NCBI GenBank assembly: GCA_009739215.1
Contig: VSJF01000015.1
Span: 207,932-271,931, forward strand
DNA: 64,000 nucleotides
Direction: 5' to 3'
Origin: Floccularia luteovirens
Taxonomy: Eukaryota; Basidiomycota; Agaricomycetes; Agaricales; Squamanitaceae
In this document: positions 1 to 10,761 of the stretch, piece after piece
Layout of the letters: each line of letters begins with the position of its first letter
Position numbering within the stretch: the first letter of the stretch is position 1
Notes under the pieces: generated by a model
The model's input: the letters and a program-made list of their open reading frames with translations, nothing else
Told to the model about the DNA's origin: nothing
Database searches by the model: none
Made by a program: the position numbers and the translations under genes

Positions 1-371
1 TTGAGCCAATTCATTCCTAAGATAATATCTTGTCTTCCTATATTTGTGATATATAGGATTATTTTGTGATTTGCTTCTCCTTTGAGTGTAAGAGGCATTT
101 TGATATAATACATGACTTGTCCATTCAGGGATCCATCTGCATTTGTTACATTTATTCTTTTTCCAAGTATGGGTCTTGGTCTTCTTTTGAGTTTCAGTAT
201 GAAGTCCAAATGTATGAAGCTTTTGGTAGCTCCAGAGTTGACTAATGCTTTAGTTATGACTATTTCTTCATCTATTGCATTATTTCCTACTTTGAATTGA
301 AGGGGAATATATAATGAGTCTTGCATTATGAGGATGGGGACTACTACTCTGATTGGGTAATTAATAGCCAT
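1..371 (-). pseudogene. Ty3/Gypsy aspartic protease fragment, cut by window edge
   Basis: Read on the minus strand, this stretch encodes a retropepsin-like domain: a DSGAT-type site followed about 70 residues later by the flap/terminal motif DIILGMNWL, the usual end of a Gypsy protease. The catalytic position reads VNSGAT instead of LDSGAT, so the active Asp is Asn in this copy and the enzyme would be dead. The reading frame runs off the left edge of the window. It follows the Gag remnant in the normal Gypsy order. The family assignment is sound; whether the Asp to Asn change arose after death of the element is inference. Confidence 0.75.
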
Positions 372-2092
372 GGCCACTATTGATCAGATGAAAAATCCTC
401 TTTTTCCATTTCTTTGAAGAATTCTTCTTGTTCTTTATTAGGTAGTTCTGTTAATAGTGCTCTTACCATGGCCAATAATTCTTTAACTGTTTTAGGTTTT
501 TGGAAATTGTATTACAGCATACTTCTTCTTTTAAGGGTTTTCCTTTTGGGACAATCTCTAGATTGATATCCCTTTTGATGGCATATAAAGCATAATGAGT
601 TAAGGAAATGTCTATTTCATTCTTCAAATGACATTCTATTGATTTCTTCTAGTTCTTTCATGTCTATAGTGGGTTCTTTGGTATTGAGACAGTTGATCTC
701 CATCATGTTGGGGTCTCTTCTAGTCATTCTTGTTGAGAATAGACTTGGTCTTATGAATAGCTTCTTTCTGGACTATAGGAAGTCTTTCATGCATTGCATT
801 CTGTCTGCGAATTGGAACACATATTTGTATGTTTATTCTATAGTGGTTGGGGAGTTGTCTAATTTGTAGAAATTGTTACCGCTATGCGTGTTGTTGTTGT
901 AGATAGGAGTTGAGTTGAATGCTAGTCACGTTTCCCTAGCGCGTTGAGGAGTAAAGTCCTCGAACTAGTTACTTTTGCCACTAGTGGGGGCCTCGTCAAG
1001 GTCAATTACGACGGAAGAGGCAGCCAGGCGTTTCAGGCTGCTCGCTGTCTTGTGTGCCGTTATATACAACTTGCTAGCCATCCTAGACTAGGGAGGGAGG
1101 AATTGCTTAGTGCACACAGAGGTAGCAGAATAATCAAGCGTGTTAGGCAGTATTCAAACTAAGGTCAAGCTGAGGCTTGCCTGTAGTTTGCGCTATCTTA
1201 AATACATAATCTGTACTACTAAGAATAGCCTACAATGAGGCATATCACTAAGTCTACAAGTCATATAGAAGGCGCGTTGAGTCAAATAGATGCACGCACA
1301 AGTCAAAAGGTGAAACACAAGAGTCAAGATGCTAAAGATAGTAAACATGAAGAGAACGCATTGAAAACGCGTGTGTTAAACTGTTCTAAAGTCCAGGGAG
1401 ATATCGTAAGTCTGGATAAGGTCATAACAGAAATGTTCAACCATTTCATCAGTTAGTCCTCTCATGAATATATCTATGAGTGATGTGTCTTTGTGTATTC
1501 CTGCTTGTGAGAATAATATTTTAAATTCTGAGATATACTTGGTGATGTTATTGCCAGTCATCTGTAGGTTTGCAAGATTGGTTCTCACTTGCATGACTAT
1601 ATTGCCTGCTTGGAACACTTCTAGGAATACTTTCTTAAATTGAGACTATGAACTGTATTTTCTGTTGGCAGTTTCAATGATATTGGCATAATAAGTTGTG
1701 GCAGTTCCTTCTTTCATAAATGAAAGTGTAAATAAGATTTTCTTTCTATTATTATTGTAGATCTCATTGTTCATGTCAAGATAAATCTGAACATCTTGTA
1801 AGAATGGTTGCACATGTTCTTTCTTTCCATTGAAGGGTATTGGTCTACTGACAATAATTTCTTTTGCATTGCTAGACATTTTAATGTCTAGTTCATATAT
1901 GATGTATGGTGGTGATTGTTGAGCTTCCTCATAGAATTGTTGTTCTACTTCTTGTTCTTCTTTATAGTCTTCTTCTGGTTCATTGGTGATCTGAAGTAGG
2001 GGCAGTTGTTGCAGTGTGCTGGGTGATTTGGCTAGTCTAATCCAAGGGTCTCTTGCTTGTTGTTTAGCAGCTTGTTCTTGTTGAGCAGCCAT
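372..2092 (-). pseudogene. Ty3/Gypsy Gag remnant with mutated zinc knuckle
   Basis: Minus-strand Gag. The N-terminal half (1430-2092) carries a retrotransposon capsid region (HVQPFLQDVQIYLDMN, FTLSFMKEGTATTYYANI). The C-terminal half (372-873) carries a zinc knuckle near 545-600 reading CFICHQKGYQSRDC, in which the CCHC His is Tyr. Removing the solo LTR at 874-1429 plus one GAAAT repeat restores the frame (VEHF then YKLDNSP). Several in-frame stops remain, for example near 1648 before SQFKK, where TGG or CAG was probably lost. The apparent ATG at 2092 lies inside the last 14 bases of an adjoining LTR, so the true start is uncertain. Non-functional. Confidence 0.75.
874..1429. mobile_element. 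Solo LTR (family C) inside the Gag remnant
   Basis: A 556-base insertion beginning TGTTACC and ending ATAACA, flanked on both sides by the 5-base direct repeat GAAAT (869-873 and 1430-1434). It is clearly richer in CpG than the surrounding Gag, so it probably arrived later. It holds no coding region. The terminal inverted TGTTA/TAACA and perfect 5-base target duplication are the standard signature of an LTR left by recombination of a full retrotransposon. Confidence 0.85.
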
Positions 2093-2475
2093 CTGTGCAG
2101 TGCACAGTGATAGGCACTCAAGCTCTTACCTTTGTGCTTACTTAATCACACACTTAGTCAGTATACTACTACTATCCAGAAAGGACCAAATATATTCATA
2201 TGTAAAGAGCATCCTTATATACAGCTTTACTATATGTACATATTTGGCATATAGGTCCATGCACTATTCTATATAATCACATGTCTAACTCATAGAACCT
2301 CATAGAAGGTTGTAGAATATGCTTAGTCATATGGCACGTGACATAGGGCATAGATGGATGTAGTCATGTGACACATCATGTGATGTATCTCATGTGACTC
2401 ATCATGTGATGTATCTCATGTGACTCATCACCTGATAAATTATGTAATCCATCATGTGATCATGCTGTTGCAACA
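2079..2475 (-). mobile_element. LTR of family A (TGTTGAGCAG...GCAACA on plus strand)
   Basis: It starts TGTTGAGCAGCC and ends GCTGTTGCAACA, matching in both ends and in the body (runs of CATGTGA motifs, ACTAAGCATAT-like segments) the copies at 5974-6329, 13466-13892, 15982-17364 and 18927-19238. The 5-base flanks (GTTCT, TACCC) do not match, so it is not a simple solo LTR. On the minus strand it is immediately preceded by the purine run GAAGGGGTA, a possible polypurine tract. That would make it a 3' LTR whose internal region extends to the right, from 2476. Confidence 0.7.
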
Positions 2476-3709
2476 TACCCCTTCACTTAGTACACTATGT
2501 AATGAGATAACTCAAATCATTTAGATTCTAAATGGATACTTTAATGAAAGTATAAAGGTAGTATTTGGATCACCTGATGCTTAGTGCATCATTCTGTGAT
2601 TAGATCAGCAAGAATAAGCATATATGAGCTTTAGGAATGTTTCCTAGTATGCCCAGATCTAGAGAATGCAGCTGGTCTGCAAAATACTTCAGCAGGAACA
2701 CTTTATGTTTAATCTGTCTGTGACTAGGTCAGCAAGATGTTATGTCCAGGGAGCAATGAATAGCACTTCACTCTAAGTTTAAATATAATAAGATAATGGA
2801 AAGCAACATAGTTAGCTTAATCTACTAAATGGAAATCTCAATATGAGTTTGTGATTTCTATGACAAAGTCAAGCAAGAATTCAAGCATGTCAGCACTGAT
2901 TGGGTGACCTCAATAGAGTTTCAGGGTGTACTTTTATTTTAGGCAGCAAGTGATGTAATATCTGCAATCACACCATATGTTATAAGGCTAAAAATACTTT
3001 GAGTGGGGCTTACAAGGATTATGGACCTCCAATGCTCTTGGATTTGTTTGTACATTTCTTATATCTTTGCTAGATTAGCCCTAGTACAATTAGGCATTTT
3101 ATCTTGAGTATTGACTAGATTTTAACTTGTTGGTTTATAGTTTTTAGCACTGATTGCAATTATGTTTTTAAAGTCTCTTAAAGATTGGATACAGCTTTTC
3201 CCAATAAGACATATAATTTCAGGTGTTCCAAGATTGTCTGGAGAGATAAGTCATAGACATCAACTTGTTTAAGTGAGCTATTACACCCCTGATATTGGAT
3301 GTGGAGTATTGCTTCAGCTCAATCTCAAATCCAGGTCTTGTACTTCAACCTTACTTTTATGGGTTTGCTTAACTTCTTGTTTGTGAGTCTAGGAGAAGAC
3401 CCATGTCTAGATAATTAAGTTGTAGTCAAGCACATTAATGTGACAAATAGACATATTTTTACTAAGTTGTGAGAGTCAAGATCTCTTCAACAACTCATCA
3501 AGATGTTTCTACTATACTAGAGTAGAGTAGCATATAGATTACTTACTTGTGTCCTTGACTTGTGTTGTGGTTAGATTTCTACAAGCATATTCTTTAGAAG
3601 TTAGTGACTTCTTTGAATTGTGAGATATCAGTTCACAATTAGTCATGCAAAGTATAACTATCGGACATAGTCATATGCATCATTTGTTTCTTAATACCCT
3701 CAACCTTGG
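2476..3709. mobile_element. Unidentified AT-rich, stop-dense repeat, left half
   Basis: No open frame of note on either strand, very few CpG, and phrases such as CAACCTTGGTGTAGT that recur in 10762-12929. The LINE target-site duplication shows that this segment and 10762 onward were once continuous. It may be the internal region of a non-autonomous or heavily decayed LTR element ending in the LTR at 2079-2475. No protein match could be read. Confidence 0.4.
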
Positions 3710-3720
3710 TGTAGTATCTT
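3710..3720 (+). repeat. LINE target-site duplication, 3' side copy
   Basis: TGTAGTATCTT, identical to 10751-10761. It directly abuts the T run that is the LINE poly(A) tail on the minus strand (3719-3740; the last two T are shared). Confidence 0.8.
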
Positions 3721-4189
3721 TTTTTTTTTTTTTTTTTTTTAATTCCTTGTATTGATCATTAGGGCATTGCCCTATGTTGATCATTACATGCTTTGTGTCT
3801 ACTTCTAATTAACTATATGATTGTGATTTGTGTTTTCTCTACATTGGTTGGTGTTTTAGCTATGCCTAGGGTAAGAGGTGATGCATCGGGTATCTAATTA
3901 GCATTATTTAACTAGTAAGAGGATGTGAAAAGAATGAATGAATGTATTAACGAGATATTTATAGTAATAGAGACTAGGTTTGCAAATGAGAGTAGGGGTG
4001 AGGTTGGAATTGAGAATGAAATTGAGAGTGAAGGTGAGATTGTAAAGGTGATGTTGTAAGTGTGAGGGCACGCGAAATAATGATCGATGGAAATTTTGGT
4101 GGCAGCATTTGGGGAACATCTGTGGAGGAGGGAGGTAGGGAGCACTACTGCTTTTGGTCTTGGGTGAGTTGATGGGCAGATGATTGGGT

Positions 4190-7100
4190 TTATGCACGGT
4201 TAATGTACTTCTTTGCTTTTGGCCTTTCTGAGGATGATTTCTCGAAATATCCATGTGAGTCTTTGAAGCAGCTGGTAGCGTTTATGTATTTGAAGAGGGA
4301 TTTCCAGGTTTTCCTGTCACTTAGGAGTTTATTGGTCTGTTTTGCTGCTTGTCCTAGTTCAGATTGCATTTTCCATCTGTCCATTATGAATCCTGGGCAT
4401 TCGATGAGAAAGTGCTTGACAGTCTCAATGCTTTGGCCACCACATGCTTCGCATAGTGGTGATTCGGTTCTTTTGATGTGACTGAGGTAGGCATTTAAGG
4501 GTATGTGCTCCGTTCTGAGTTGAACTAGCAGGCTCAAGTTTCTCCTGGCTAAGTCATGTATGTTCTTGCAGAAATATGAGGTAGGGTATGATTGGTCGTA
4601 TCTGGAGATCTTTCCATAATGTGGGGATTTGGTGTACACCTTCTTTGCTTTTTCCAGAAGTTGTTTGTGTGCTTTTTGTTTGACTGCTGACTTGCTGAGG
4701 GGAAGTCCTTTCACTAGAAAGTTTGGCAGTCTTCTTGATATGAGCCCCTCTGCTGCCTTTTTGGCTTTGGTGTCTGCTTTCTCATTGCCAGGGATGCCAT
4801 TGTGCCCAGGTGACCATATGACCTCTATTGAGATGTCAGATGCATTACTCCTTAGAAGCTCGACCTCCCTGTGTATCTGGTCTATTATGTGTTGTCCTGA
4901 GTGTTGCACATGGCTTTTGAGGGCCTTTATTGCAGCTTGGTTGTCTATTGCGATTATCACTTTGCATATGTTGCACATTCTGCGTATTAGTTCCAGTGCC
5001 AGTAAGATTCCTACACATTCTGCTTCATATACAGTGTGTTTCCTCTTCTGTGCCCAAGTGAAAGTGGAGTGATTTCGGTTGGAGGAAGCCTTCATATGAT
5101 ACCGCAGCAGCTCCTATCCCATTTTTGTATCCTGATCCATCACAGTAGATTTTTAGGTCTGCTGCTCTGGTTTTGTCATTTCTGATGGCTTCTTTTTTCC
5201 CCTCTATTGTTGTTGTCATTGGGCTACTCCATCTTGGTGGTTGGTGGTGCATTTCCATCTTTTTGATGCACTTGTGGTTGGATGCTAAGGTGATGTATGA
5301 TGTGGTGTAGTGGGGCTTTATGGGTGGGTTTTTTCACCTTGTGATGCGTTACTGCTAGTCTATTTAGTGGGTGGGTAGTTGGGAGCATGGCAATTCTTAG
5401 AGCTGATCTTTGGTGGATGCTTTCTACCATTGACTCTATGGGCAAGATGTCTGCATGGGCATCGAGTGAGTCTGTAGGTGTGGACTTTAGGGCGCCTGTT
5501 ATTTTGATGGCTGCCATTCTCTGAACCTTTTGTAGTTTATTTAGTATTGCTGTCGACTTCTTGCTCTTGGTGGGTTTGTCTGATTGTCTGGGAGGGGGGC
5601 ACCAGATCTCCACTGCGTATAACATCTGGGGTACTGCAACAGCCATATATAATTGCCTGTTCATGCTTGCCCGCATGCCCTTGATTGTTTTGGCTAGGCG
5701 GCCGAACTGTGTTATCTAGTACGTGCCTTTGCCAACTACGTACTGCACATGCTCTTTGAAGTTGAGCTCCTGGTCTAGAATTACTCCTAGGTATTTGTAT
5801 GATGTGATGGGTTTTATTTCGAATTCCCCTATTTTGAGGTTGGGGCGCTGTATTGGGGTTTTGTCTTCACTCTTTTGTCTGGTAAACCTGATTAAGCCAA
5901 ACTTCTTGTATTCGTATTGGGAGAAGTGGGAGTTGGCCCAGTCCATGCCTCCTCCCTCTCTTTCCATCATCATTGTTGAGCAGCACCCTGTTTAACACAG
6001 TAGAGGGGACTGATCTTACCTTAGAGCTTACTTAGACTTAGGGGCTTACGGTTCTAGTACTGACTACTACGAATGAAATTCGACAAAGGACATAAGGTCC
6101 AGTAGCTCTACTTATATACATAATTGCTGTTTGTACAGCTTTGTACAATGGTCCGTGCGCAGGTACACTAACATATCATGTGACTACATATAGAAGGTTA
6201 TAGAACCTTGTAGAATGTTCATGGATATCACGTGCCATAGAGCATATGAGTGTGAGACACGTCATCAGTCATGTGCTCCATCACATGATCAATTATGTAA
6301 TCAGTCATGTGATTGTTGCTGTCGCAACAATCATCTGTAACTTTTCTGTTGCTTCTTCGATGGTTTTGCCTCTTGCTGCATATACACAGTCATCAACAAA
6401 TGATAGGGCCAGTTCGTCTCTGTTGTTTAGTGCCTGTTCAACTTGGGCTGCACTGTAAAATGCATAGCATACTCCTGAGAGGTTACAGCCCTGATCGAGT
6501 CCATTTGGTATGAGCATCATGGTGGATTTGAAATCATCGAAGGTAAGCATGGTCTCTCTTCTGTTTATTTTCCTGCTAATTCAGCTGGTGTATTTTTCTA
6601 GTACCCCTATGCATTCTCATGTCATGTGTCAGCCGTTTTATGGCTGTGTTTGGAAAAGCTCCTTTCATGTCGAGGAAGAGGGCTGCTACTACCTCCTTTT
6701 TCCGCCTATGCATCTTTGATGAAACTGGTTAGCTAGAGGACAGTGTCTGTTGCTGCTCTTCCTGTTCTGCAGCCATATTGGGTTGAGGGCAGTAGTTGTA
6801 GCTTTTCTACATTGTACATGAGGTTGTCCTTGACACATGAGGATAAGACTTTGGCTATTGTGTCCAGGAGGGCTATTGGGTGATAGGCTCCTGGGATTGT
6901 GTAGTCTGTTTTTCCAGGTTTCCTGAGTATGACTGTTCTGAAGTTCTTCCATTCACTAGGGTAGTGTTCGATGTCGAATGTGGCTCTGAAGATTGGTCCT
7001 AGCCATGGTATGATGTTCCCACTATTCTGCTGTAACACAATGTTTGGGATCCCATTCAGGCCTGGGGCTTTGTGTGGGCTGAGTCGTTTAATGGCTCTTG

Positions 7101-8522
7101 CTATTTGGTCGTCTGTGATAACTTCGAACTCAAACTTGGGTGGCAGGTACTGTATGTCTTCCTCAAGTCCTGCATTCTCTGATGGAGCCTGGAAGAAGTT
7201 TTTATATAGAAGCTTGCTCTTTGTATTATTGTCTTTGACTTCTTCTTCCTGTACCATTGTTTGTTTTACGCTTTAGTGTGGGGATCCTTGCTCTGCCGCC
7301 ATCTGATTCAGGGGCTGAAATGAATCGGTGCACAGTCCACACTGTGTTGTCAACAATGGTTTCTAGCCAGTTTTCCCAGAATTGCTTTCTGGCTGTTTTG
7401 AGTAAGTTTCCATATTCATTTCTGAGCAGTCTATGCTCTTCATGGACAGTGTGTAGTAGCTCATTGCAGAATTTATACGCCTTCTTAGCTAGCTTATTTA
7501 GTTGCTTTCTCATCAGTTTGAGCTCTGCACTCCACCATCGATTGGATTTAGAACATGGTTTTGGCCAGTGGTACTTCTTCGGTAATGGTTTGTAGTATGG
7601 CTGATGTAAGTTTGCCTAGTTCCCTGTCGAGTATATGTGCACTCGTTATATGGGTTATCTCTCTGTGGGCGTCTAGCTTGGCTGCTAGTGTTTTGTGAAA
7701 CTCTTCCCAGTCAACTTTCCTGAAGTTTCATTTGGGTTCCTCTGTGATTGCTTTGAGGATTTCGAAATTGAGTTTGCTGAATATTGGGAAGTGATCTGCT
7801 TTTGGTGGATGATATTGAGGGGCTACATCATATTTGACAAATGCTTCAAAAATCTCTGATGAGCAGAAGATGTTGTCTGGTCTAGTGAAATTGCCTCCAT
7901 TCGATGTTTCTAAGATAGGGATACCTTTTTCTAGTGTCATTTCCATGCCATGTTCCATGACCAGGTCGATCACTTCTTCTGCTTGCCTGATATTCTCAGC
8001 TGTGAAGAGTTGGTGATTTCTTTCATTGTCCCACATTTGGTGATGTCTGTTGAAATCTCCTAACCAGATGTCATATGTTGTTTCTTCTTCCTCTCCTTCC
8101 TCCTCCTTTTCCAGGAATTGTCAGAACTCTCTCCAGTTGTCTGAGTGTAAGCAGTCATTATAGATGTTGAAGATGCGTATAGTGCCCTGAGTGCATTTTA
8201 GCTTGATTGCTGTTATGTTCTTATTATCTATATGTATTTGTTCCCAGGAATTTGATGCAATTCTCTCATTTACTAGTATGAGTGATCATGTTGTAGAGTG
8301 TGGTTCTGCTTTGTGGTTTGATGGTAGTATAACATGCCAGCTTTTTGTAGCCCTTGTTTGACCCAGGTAGTCAAAGTGTGGTTCCTGTATGCAAATGATA
8401 TCAATATCTCGAGGGAAGTTGTATAGCATGTCATGTTGTGCATCTAGGGATTTTCATAGGTTTTGTTGTGCAATTTTAAAGTGATTTATGCTTTCATTAT
8501 TTGCATTAGGTATATCATTCAT
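4190..8522 (-). pseudogene. LINE ORF2: endonuclease, reverse transcriptase, RNase H (broken)
   Basis: Fragments in order. The endonuclease has QEPHF, WLGDFNRHHQMWD, FTRPDNIFC and DHFPI (8522-7728). The reverse transcriptase has the fingers motif KAPGLNGIPN, then QYGCRTGRAATDT, NGLDQGCNLS and the catalytic FVDD box (7257-6305). The palm/thumb continues across the solo LTR (5973 downward). RNase H has all four acidic positions in view (YCDGSG, YEAEC, AIDNQAA, NEKADTKAK; 5258-4700). A C-terminal CCHC knuckle (CEAC...HFLIEC) lies near 4400-4460. The frame is broken by a shift near 5060-5095, others between RT blocks, and stops such as TGA where CGA is expected. The start ATG overlaps the ORF1 stop. 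Enzymes of target-primed reverse transcription; not functional here. Confidence 0.88.
5974..6329 (-). mobile_element. Solo LTR of family A inside LINE ORF2
   Basis: 356 bases beginning TGTTGAGCAGC and ending GCTGTCGCAACA, flanked by the perfect 5-base duplication ATCAT (5969-5973 and 6330-6334). Removing it joins two parts of the LINE reverse transcriptase region. Same family as 2079-2475, 13466-13892, 15982-17364 and 18927-19238. Confidence 0.9.
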
Positions 8523-10604
8523 GGTCTAGTTCCATTGCTGTCATTTTGTGTGGAGATGGGACTGGGTTCATTTGCCCATATGGTCCTTGTGTGTTTGTCC
8601 AATCTCAATTGATTGTCCTCTGCCTCTACTTCCCCTATTATCATTCCTTCACTATTCCCCTCCAATCTCTCCTGTCTACCTCTCCTTCTAGCTGCCTCTC
8701 TTTTTTCTCCTTCCTTGCCTAGGAAGTTTTGTATAGAGTGCTGAGATTCGTCTCTTGTTAGTTGGCTTGATCTGCCTCCTCTGCTGGTTGCTCTTGTGGT
8801 GCTGCCTCTGCTCCTGCTTGTGCTACCACTCATTCCTCTTGATTTCGACATTCCCTTCCCTCTTCCTTGTGTTTTCCATATTATCTTCCATCCATTGTCT
8901 CTTGTTCTTTCTGTCTCCTCTCTTACTCCTTCTCTCCCAGTGTCATTTCCTCCTATTTGATTCCCTCTTGTTGGTTTTGCTTCATTTGTTTTTGCAATTT
9001 CCCTTGGTCTCCTTGTATCTGGTTCTCGTAGTATGGTGATGTGTTCTGAGGCTATAGGGGGGGTGTTTGAGATTTGATTGACTGTGAAATTGGGTGATAT
9101 GTATGATTCCATGTGAGTCCATGTGTCGGGTTTGTCAAGTATTGGGAAATATCTGTATTTGTGTTCTGGGTTTCTTTCTACAAGGAGTCTGCATGCTTGC
9201 AGAAAGATTGGACAGGTGTGTTCCCATGTTGCATGGTTAGCTGGCTATTTGTTTTTATCACAGTTGATGCAATGTCTTTTGTCAAGTTGTCTGTCTGTGC
9301 ATGTAGCTGTGCGATGGTTGCCTGCGCAAGTGGCACAAGTATCCTCTGCTTGTTTGCATTCTCTCGCTATGTGTCCAGCTCTGATTTTCTGGCATTTAAG
9401 ACATCGTTGGGGTTTGGCATCAAGTTTGCAGATGGTCATTCTCTTTTCCCTCCATTTTGTGCCTTTCCTTATTAACAGGTTTGCTGCTTCTCTGGATAGG
9501 GCATGTGATGATGAGGTGCGCTACTTCCTGTCCAGGTTTTCTGTGAGCAGGTGGTTTTACCCATTTTACGCCTCGAATTGAGCCATGTGGTATATCTGAC
9601 TCATTCTCCAGTTCATTTATGTATACTGTGTCGAAAGCTACTGGGGTGTATTCCATAAGTACATGGAATTCATGGCGTCTTATGTCTATTTCCATTCTGA
9701 ATTTCTTTGTGAACTTTTCAAGTACCATTGGGGTGCATAGCCATTTTGCTGCTGCTGCACTGTTGAGTTCATAGAGAATTCCCTTTGCTCACTAGTTTTC
9801 GCACAGATACAAATTTGATGTCATTCAGTTTTTCTCCTTCCCCTCCTTCTGTTTCTCCTCCTTCCACTTCTTTTAATGCTATGTTTGCTCTTCCCATTAA
9901 GTCCTCTGTTTTCATGTTTTTGAATCTGCCCATTTTCCCATTGGTCTTTGCCTACAATTAGGATCTGTTTGGCTTGTAGTTCTCCTTTGGCTAGTACATC
10001 CTGATGTTCTGCTGTAAATGAGATTGGTGCGAGGTGTGCTCCAATTATGTCTGCATATGTGTGACCTCTTGGCGCATTTGTGGAGTTATTTCTCTAGGAT
10101 ATTGATCTCGCTTTTTTGTGATGCCTGTAATGTAGCATAGGCTTCTTTGATTTCACGTACAGTTGCTGCTGCTTCTTTAGCTGCATCGTTAAGGGATGCC
10201 ATGACTTGGTCGATTGGTTTGGTTATGGCTTCTATTTTTGCCATAATTTGGTCTGTTGTGTTGGAATGTATCCAAGTCCTCCATACAGTATAGTGATAGC
10301 TTGCATTCCTTCAATTATGGCTTTTGAGTTTTTTGTGCTTTTGGCACTCATTTCAGGACAGTTTGAAGAGTACTTTGCTGAGGTCCTTTATGGATGGTTT
10401 GTCATCATTAGTGTAGAAGCTGTTGACTAGTAGCCATTCTTTGGCATCATGTAGGTTTTTAATTGGTCCTAATGAGATGATTTCATCCTCTGTTGTCTCT
10501 GGGGTTTGGCTCGAGAGCAGTTGTTGCTGTTGTTTTGCAGCTCTTGCACAAGTAGTTCTCAATGTATGGTTGCTTTCTTTATTTCTGGTTATGGGTGTGG
10601 ACAT
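8519..10604 (-). pseudogene. LINE ORF1: gag-like zinc-knuckle protein (broken)
   Basis: Minus-strand ORF1, likely start at 10604 (MSTPITRNKE). The middle carries a conserved stretch typical of Agaricomycete LINE ORF1 (EYTPVAFDTVYINELE, GVKWVKPP, AHLIITC) followed by three cysteine knuckles: CLKCQ...GHIAREC, CATCAGNHRTATC, and CINC...NHATWEHTC (about 9390-9210). The C-terminal part (9112-8519) is rich in R, G, S and E. One in-frame TAG just before PANHATW and a frameshift near 9425 break it, and the segment 9730-10350 has further stops. It would bind the element RNA. It ends in TGA that overlaps the ORF2 ATG (ATGA at 8522-8519). Confidence 0.85.
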
Positions 10605-10750
10605 TATGTATGTCTGAATTGTTTTGTACGATGTGGTAAGATAAGTTTTACTCTAGTGTGATGCCTCTTCTCCAACCTAAGACCTTCTTTCCTATGCTTT
10701 TGGGCATGGGAAAAAAGGTTGTGGTGGTGGTAGCAGATCAAACTGAGTCA

Positions 10751-10761
10751 TGTAGTATCTT
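10751..10761 (+). repeat. LINE target-site duplication, 5' side copy
   Basis: TGTAGTATCTT, the partner of 3710-3720, at the 5' end of the minus-strand LINE. Confidence 0.8.

Larger units (their letters stand above)
3721..10750 (-). mobile_element. Full-length but decayed LINE retrotransposon
   Basis: A 7.0 kb non-LTR retrotransposon on the minus strand: 5' end near 10750, ORF1 (gag-like), ORF2 (endonuclease, reverse transcriptase, RNase H, C-terminal CCHC), a 3' UTR at about 3741-4189, and a 20-22 base poly(A) tail seen as T at 3719-3740. Flanking 11-base duplications TGTAGTATCTT show a single insertion event. The 3' UTR sequence containing TTGTATTGATCATTAGGGC recurs at 34052 as a truncated relic. 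A family A solo LTR (5974-6329) later cut ORF2. Domain order resembles Tad1/I-type LINEs common in Agaricomycetes. Many stops and frameshifts make it inactive. Confidence 0.9.

Noticed and set aside
1376..1618. 80-codon minus-strand frame ending in the solo LTR
   Set aside because: Its last 18 codons are LTR sequence read by chance; the rest is part of the Gag remnant.
2079..2092. Gag translation starting inside the LTR as a real feature of the element
   Set aside because: Other copies of this LTR lack the ATG or differ there, no primer-binding site follows, and a purine tract on the other side suggests that this LTR belongs to a neighbouring element.
3904..4254. 116-codon minus-strand frame past the end of LINE ORF2
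   Set aside because: It overlaps the ORF2 stop in another frame and runs into the LINE 3' UTR. Its composition is low-complexity, with no motif.
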